Assembly (NCBI GenBank): GCA_013287905.1
Contig: JABDCW010000020.1
Coordinates: 1-33,548 of the forward strand
Length of the DNA stretch: 33,548 nucleotides
Reading direction: 5' to 3'
DNA from: Chlamydiota bacterium
Lineage (GTDB): Bacteria; Chlamydiota; Chlamydiia; Chlamydiales; Parachlamydiaceae
The notes beneath the pieces were generated by a model. That model saw nothing but the letters and a program-made list of their open reading frames with translations. It did not search any database and was not told the origin of the DNA. The translations under genes and the position numbers were made by a program. Of the stretch, positions 30,443 through 33,548 are shown piece after piece; position 1 is the first letter of the stretch, and each line of letters opens with the position of its first letter.

Positions 30443-31353
30443 TTACCCCTCCGCCTGCCAATTCTCTTAAGAGCTTTAGGAAGATCGAGCTCCACATTAG
30501 ATTCTGTAGACAATTCCATGAGGGGAACTTTATATTTTGATGCCATCGCATGAAGAAATTTTCGATTCACATTCCATTGCTGTCTATATAATTCTCTTCC
30601 AGAGGCACTTGAAGTATTTACAACCATTTTTTCCTTGTCGCTTGCATGAAATCCCAGTATTCCAAGAGGAGGGATCTCCTTGTCAGAACGATCATTGACA
30701 GAAAGAAAAACAATATCGCACTTGCGATGTAATCTATTGAGCTCAGGCTCTACAGATTCCTGATGGTTTATCTCTAAAAAGTCACTGATCAGGTAGAGTA
30801 ACGATCCTGGATGAGCAATTTTGTCGATATGGCCAATAACCTGCTTGAAAGAAACTTTATGATGCTCTATGGGCGGCATGGTAAGTGTTTTGAGCATCAT
30901 GGAAAATGATTTTTTATTTTTAGCCGTATTGAAAAACTGCAATCCTCCCTCGACATCTCCGAACAGGCAGGCAGAGGTCCGGTCGTGAGCCCCAAGCGCT
31001 TGCCATCCTAAATAGGAGGCTATTTTCGCTGCGATGACCGATTTAAATGTATTCTTTGTCCCAAATCTCATCGGGGCGTTCATATCCAGGACGATAATGA
31101 CCTGCCTTTCGTGTTCTTGCTTAAAAAGTTTGACATGAGGTTTTCCCGATCTGGCTGTCACTCTCCAGTCAATCGTGCGAATGTCATCGCCAAAGGCATA
31201 TTCGCGGACAGAATCAAATTCCAGTCCCCTGCCCTTAAAGGTCGAGTCGTGCCCTCCGGCTGCAGTTAATGTACTTTTTCTATTTGAAAAATGGGCAAGG
31301 GCAAGCTTTCGATTCTTAAATTTTGCCAATTCATTGAAATTCGGATAGAGCAT
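30439..31353 (-). CDS. DUF58 domain protein (VWA-like), MoxR-associated
   Basis: This is a 304-residue cytosolic DUF58 protein. The signature GRGLEFDSVREYAFGDDIR followed by TIDWRVTARSGKPHVKLF lies at about residues 40-78, and a degenerate VWA-like fold follows (VIIVLDMNAPM, LLYLISDFLE). DUF58 proteins are thought to connect the MoxR ATPase with the membrane VWA proteins. I chose the ATG at 31353, preceded by GAGGTGA and 19 bases after the moxR stop. The longer frame to 31389 would overlap moxR by 17 bases and lacks a ribosome-binding site. Confidence 0.88.
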   Translation of the reverse strand: MLYPNFNELAKFKNRKLALAHFSNRKSTLTAAGGHDSTFKGRGLEFDSVREYAFGDDIRTIDWRVTARSGKPHVKLFKQEHERQVIIVLDMNAPMRFGTKNTFKSVIAAKIASYLGWQALGAHDRTSACLFGDVEGGLQFFNTAKNKKSFSMMLKTLTMPPIEHHKVSFKQVIGHIDKIAHPGSLLYLISDFLEINHQESVEPELNRLHRKCDIVFLSVNDRSDKEIPPLGILGFHASDKEKMVVNTSSASGRELYRQQWNVNRKFLHAMASKYKVPLMELSTESNVELDLPKALKRIGRRRGK

Positions 31354-31372
31354 TTTCACCTCGCAGCTTTTG

Positions 31373-32368
31373 TTAAGGAATTGCGACAACTTGCAGTAAT
31401 CTCTTAATAATGTCGTTCCTGGTCACTCCATCCCCTTCCGATTCGAAAGAAGGGATGATCCGGTGCCGTAAAACAGGAGCTGCAACCGAATGAATATGTG
31501 CTGGAGTGACATACTGCTCCCCTCGCAGCCAGGCTAAAGCCTTTGCGGCGCGAACCATCGCAATGGTAGCACGAGGTGAAGCTCCAAGATCGATCCACCT
31601 GGCTAATTGTGCATCATATTTCTCGGGAGTCCTTGTAGCTGTAACAAGGGAGACTACATACCGTTTCAGATTTTCAGAGACAAACATGTTAGATGCTGCA
31701 CTTCTCGCAGCCAATACTTCCTCTTGCGTGGTAAGCGGTTGGGGTAAATGATCATTACCATGCGATCTTTTTTCATCGAGCTCCAGGATTAAAAATTCAT
31801 CCTGCGGGTTTGGGTACTCCACTTCAATATGCATCATAAAACGATCGAGCTGAGCTTCCGGCAAATGATAAGTTCCTTCTTGCTCGATTGGATTTTGCGT
31901 AGCAATAACCATGTATACTTCAGGAAGTTTGTAACTTTTGTGTCCGACAGTCACTTGTTTCTCTTCCATGGCTTCCAAAAGGGCCGATTGGACTTTTGCG
32001 GGAGCCCGGTTGATCTCGTCGGCCAATAAAATATGATTGAACAAGGGGCCTTTGCGAAAGACAAAATCGCTTCTTTCATGAATATAAATTTCGGTGCCTA
32101 TTAAATCCGAAGGGAGCAGGTCCGGGGTGAACTGGATGCGGTGAAAATCGGCTTTGATTCCATCTGCAATCGCCTTTGCCGATTTCGTCTTTGCAAGCCC
32201 TGGCATTCCCTCGATCAGCACATGTCCGTCTGCAAGCAGACATACCAGCATATTTTGTATTAAAGAATGCTGACCGATAATCTTGTTTTGAATTGATTTT
32301 AAAAGGTTAGATAACTGATGTTCTTGAGTTTTAACATCTTCTGTTTTCCAAGTTTCCATGATACTCAT
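31373..32368 (-). CDS. MoxR family AAA+ ATPase
   Basis: This is a 331-residue AAA+ chaperone-like ATPase. Walker A is GMPGLAKT (54-61), Walker B ILLADEINR (113-121), sensor I VIATQNPIEQEGTYHLPEAQ (about 154-173), and the arginine-containing DRFMMHIEVEYP follows. A C-terminal lid domain is present (LGASPRATIAMVRAAKALAW). AGGAGG at a spacing of seven precedes the ATG at 32368, and a strong promoter lies upstream, making this the first gene of the operon. MoxR ATPases are proposed to mature or remodel protein complexes with VWA partners, in this case the Bat proteins. Confidence 0.93.
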   Translation of the reverse strand: MSIMETWKTEDVKTQEHQLSNLLKSIQNKIIGQHSLIQNMLVCLLADGHVLIEGMPGLAKTKSAKAIADGIKADFHRIQFTPDLLPSDLIGTEIYIHERSDFVFRKGPLFNHILLADEINRAPAKVQSALLEAMEEKQVTVGHKSYKLPEVYMVIATQNPIEQEGTYHLPEAQLDRFMMHIEVEYPNPQDEFLILELDEKRSHGNDHLPQPLTTQEEVLAARSAASNMFVSENLKRYVVSLVTATRTPEKYDAQLARWIDLGASPRATIAMVRAAKALAWLRGEQYVTPAHIHSVAAPVLRHRIIPSFESEGDGVTRNDIIKRLLQVVAIP

Positions 32369-32397
32369 CTTTAGCCTCCTATAAAACTTCGGACAAA

Positions 32398-32425
32398 ATT
32401 ATACATACATTTCTTTTTTAGACAA
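32398..32425 (-). promoter_or_regulatory. Promoter of the moxR-bat operon
   Basis: On the minus strand TTGTCT (32425-32420) and a perfect TATAAT (32403-32398) are 16 bases apart. The transcript would have a leader of about 20 bases before AGGAGG and the ATG at 32368. Confidence 0.6.
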
Positions 32426-32434
32426 GAGCTCGTG

Positions 32435-32463
32435 TTGACTTTTTGTCTTCTTTGAGGTAAACT
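32435..32463 (+). promoter_or_regulatory. Promoter of the histidine phosphatase gene
   Basis: TTGACT (32435-32440) and TAAACT (32458-32463) are 17 bases apart. It lies back to back with the moxR promoter, the two -35 boxes being only about ten bases apart, so one regulator could affect both. Confidence 0.55.
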
Positions 32464-32493
32464 TGGGAGTGACATCTAAGGCGGAGTCTTATT

Positions 32494-33486
32494 TTGAATA
32501 GAGTAAAATTTTCGGGAAGATTGACAGCCATGACCTGTATTTTGCTGAATACCTATGGTTTCAGCGAAGAAAATAGATGCAATCATTCAAAGAAATATTG
32601 CAATCTCCTGGAACACAACCGCCTTCCTGCTCTCTCTCTCCTTCCACCCGATTCCCTGACGGATGAAATTGCCACTAATTTTTATCTCTGGCGGCATGGG
32701 GAGACCGATGCAAATTGTGCAAAAATTTTATCCGGAGGGGGCGATACACAAGCCTCGCTCACTGAGAAAGGCAGACAGCAGGCCGCCGCTCTTACCGATA
32801 AAATATTACAATTAAAGCTCCCTTTGCAGGCTATTTATTCTTCAGACCTTTTGCGTGCGATGGAGACGAGCGAGCCTGTGTTGGCCGCCTTTTCGAATCA
32901 TCTGGAAGCTGTCGTTCCAAGGCCCCAGTTAAGAGAAATCCTTCATGGAAAATATGAACTGACCGACCTGCACGAACGAACGGGCCTGGCTGAAGCGATG
33001 TTTACATATGAGCTTGGCAAAATGGAAAAAGGCAATGAAGATTTTCAAAAACAAATAAGCGAAGAGATGTTTGACCGGTTTCTTTTTTGCAAAATACACC
33101 CCATAACCCGCCGATTATCCAAGGATGAAGGTGAAATTATCGACGTAGTCTCCTTTCTTCAGGGAGAGGCTCAAGAACCGGAAACTCCTTATGAGCTTTA
33201 TCATCGCATCCATGCAGAACTCGTTAAGATAGCCGAAGAGACTTCAAGTCTTGGGGCTAATGAAATTGGGATATCTACCCATGGAGCAGTTCTTGCAACA
33301 CTCATTAACATTGCCACGTATAGCAAGGAAGAGTGCTTTATTCCGGTTTACTACCAGACAACACCATTGCAGTCCCAAGGTGAAGTTGTCATGCCCCTCA
33401 GTGTAAAAATTGAAAATTGCGCGCTTGCCCATTTCCGGTACTGGCATAACGCGAGGCATCTCCAATTCTGCGGCATGTTGCATTGA
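32494..33486 (+). CDS. Histidine phosphatase family protein, probably exported
   Basis: This is a 330-residue protein of the phosphoglycerate-mutase-like superfamily. The catalytic motif LWRHGETDAN has His68 as the phosphate acceptor, and STHG contains the second histidine, His263. Between them DTQASLTEKGRQQAAAL and IYSSDLLRAMETSEPVL are typical of the family. The start is a TTG at 32494 preceded by GGAG; this gives a signal-like N-terminus (MNRVKFSGRLTAMTCILLNTYGFS). The first ATG, at 32530, would remove most of it. The protein is longer than usual, with an insert of about 70 residues between residues 150 and 220. Substrate unknown. Confidence 0.85.
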   Translation: MNRVKFSGRLTAMTCILLNTYGFSEENRCNHSKKYCNLLEHNRLPALSLLPPDSLTDEIATNFYLWRHGETDANCAKILSGGGDTQASLTEKGRQQAAALTDKILQLKLPLQAIYSSDLLRAMETSEPVLAAFSNHLEAVVPRPQLREILHGKYELTDLHERTGLAEAMFTYELGKMEKGNEDFQKQISEEMFDRFLFCKIHPITRRLSKDEGEIIDVVSFLQGEAQEPETPYELYHRIHAELVKIAEETSSLGANEIGISTHGAVLATLINIATYSKEECFIPVYYQTTPLQSQGEVVMPLSVKIENCALAHFRYWHNARHLQFCGMLH

Positions 33487-33490
33487 TTCT

Positions 33491-33548
33491 CCTGCCCTTG
33501 CCCTTGCCCCTGCCCGCTTTGTATCATGGACAATGGACTTCATGGACG
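33491..33548. repeat. CCCTTG/CCCTGC tandem run and start of another ATGGAC repeat at the window edge
   Basis: CCTGCCCTTGCCCTTGCCC (from 33491) resembles the CCCGTG run at 13564. It is followed by ATGGACAATGGACTTCATGGA at the window edge, which matches the outer arm of the class 1 elements (5814 and 19421). Another class 1 element probably starts here and continues beyond the window. Confidence 0.6.

Overview
The window most resembles a chromosome segment of a host-associated PVC-superphylum bacterium, best guess an amoeba-associated Chlamydiota (Parachlamydiales-like). The reasons are inference from content: an F-box-like/leucine-rich-repeat protein and several lineage-restricted hypotheticals of effector type, a secreted-protein pair whose domain styles I associate with Planctomycetes and Chlamydiae, a MoxR/Bat operon, an arginine decarboxylase-agmatinase-deoxyhypusine synthase-like operon, and intergenic regions packed with palindromic repeats. 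No rRNA, tRNA, CRISPR array, phage gene or transposase gene was seen.

Layout. 1-3.6 kb: a YhiN/HI0933-type flavoprotein, then a secreted S53 (sedolisin) peptidase, closed by a hairpin. 3.6-5.8 kb: two minus-strand unknowns (one possibly CHAP/NlpC-like, one four-helix membrane protein) divergent from an M48 metalloprotease. 6.1-8.4 kb: an AGCS sodium:amino-acid symporter divergent from a CcdA/DsbD-like membrane protein without the usual cysteines. 8.4-11.2 kb: two orphan hypothetical genes, a secreted cupin and two kinds of palindromic element. 11.2-13.5 kb: a large HerA-like ATPase. 13.9-19.3 kb: a compact minus-strand run speA-speB-DHS-like-lipoprotein-secreted protein, with 4-base overlaps or gaps of about 20 bases or less. 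20.0-21.4 kb: an LRR/F-box-like gene behind a perfect consensus sigma70 promoter. 22.3-25.0 kb: a protein with three 25-residue repeats and a secreted bicupin. 25.4-32.4 kb: a six-gene operon moxR-DUF58-DUF4381-batA-batB/C-batD. 32.5-33.5 kb: a histidine phosphatase, divergent from moxR with its own promoter.

How the genes work together. The polyamine run is a coherent route: arginine to agmatine (SpeA), agmatine to putrescine (SpeB), then an aminobutyl transfer by the DHS-like enzyme, plausibly to homospermidine or a related polyamine. The Bat operon is the usual MoxR AAA+ plus VWA-protein envelope/chaperone system, here with BatB and BatC fused.

The most unusual feature is the intergenic DNA. 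Almost every gap over 250 bases is a long palindrome, and several are nested, one palindromic repeat sitting inside another. I distinguish four classes: (1) elements bounded by ATGGAC tandem repeats and the core GAGACAATTGCAAAAGTC; (2) elements with AACACAAAGGCACGAAG arms, one complete copy having TTTTACCCATA ends; (3) a 163-bp MITE-like hairpin with ATACCGAAGGTGGTTC ends, plus a 34-bp end-to-end remnant elsewhere; (4) GC-richer multi-layer palindromes at 21.5-22.2 and 25.1-25.4 kb. A related repeat pair appears to have entered the batB/C reading frame. No mobilising enzyme is encoded here.
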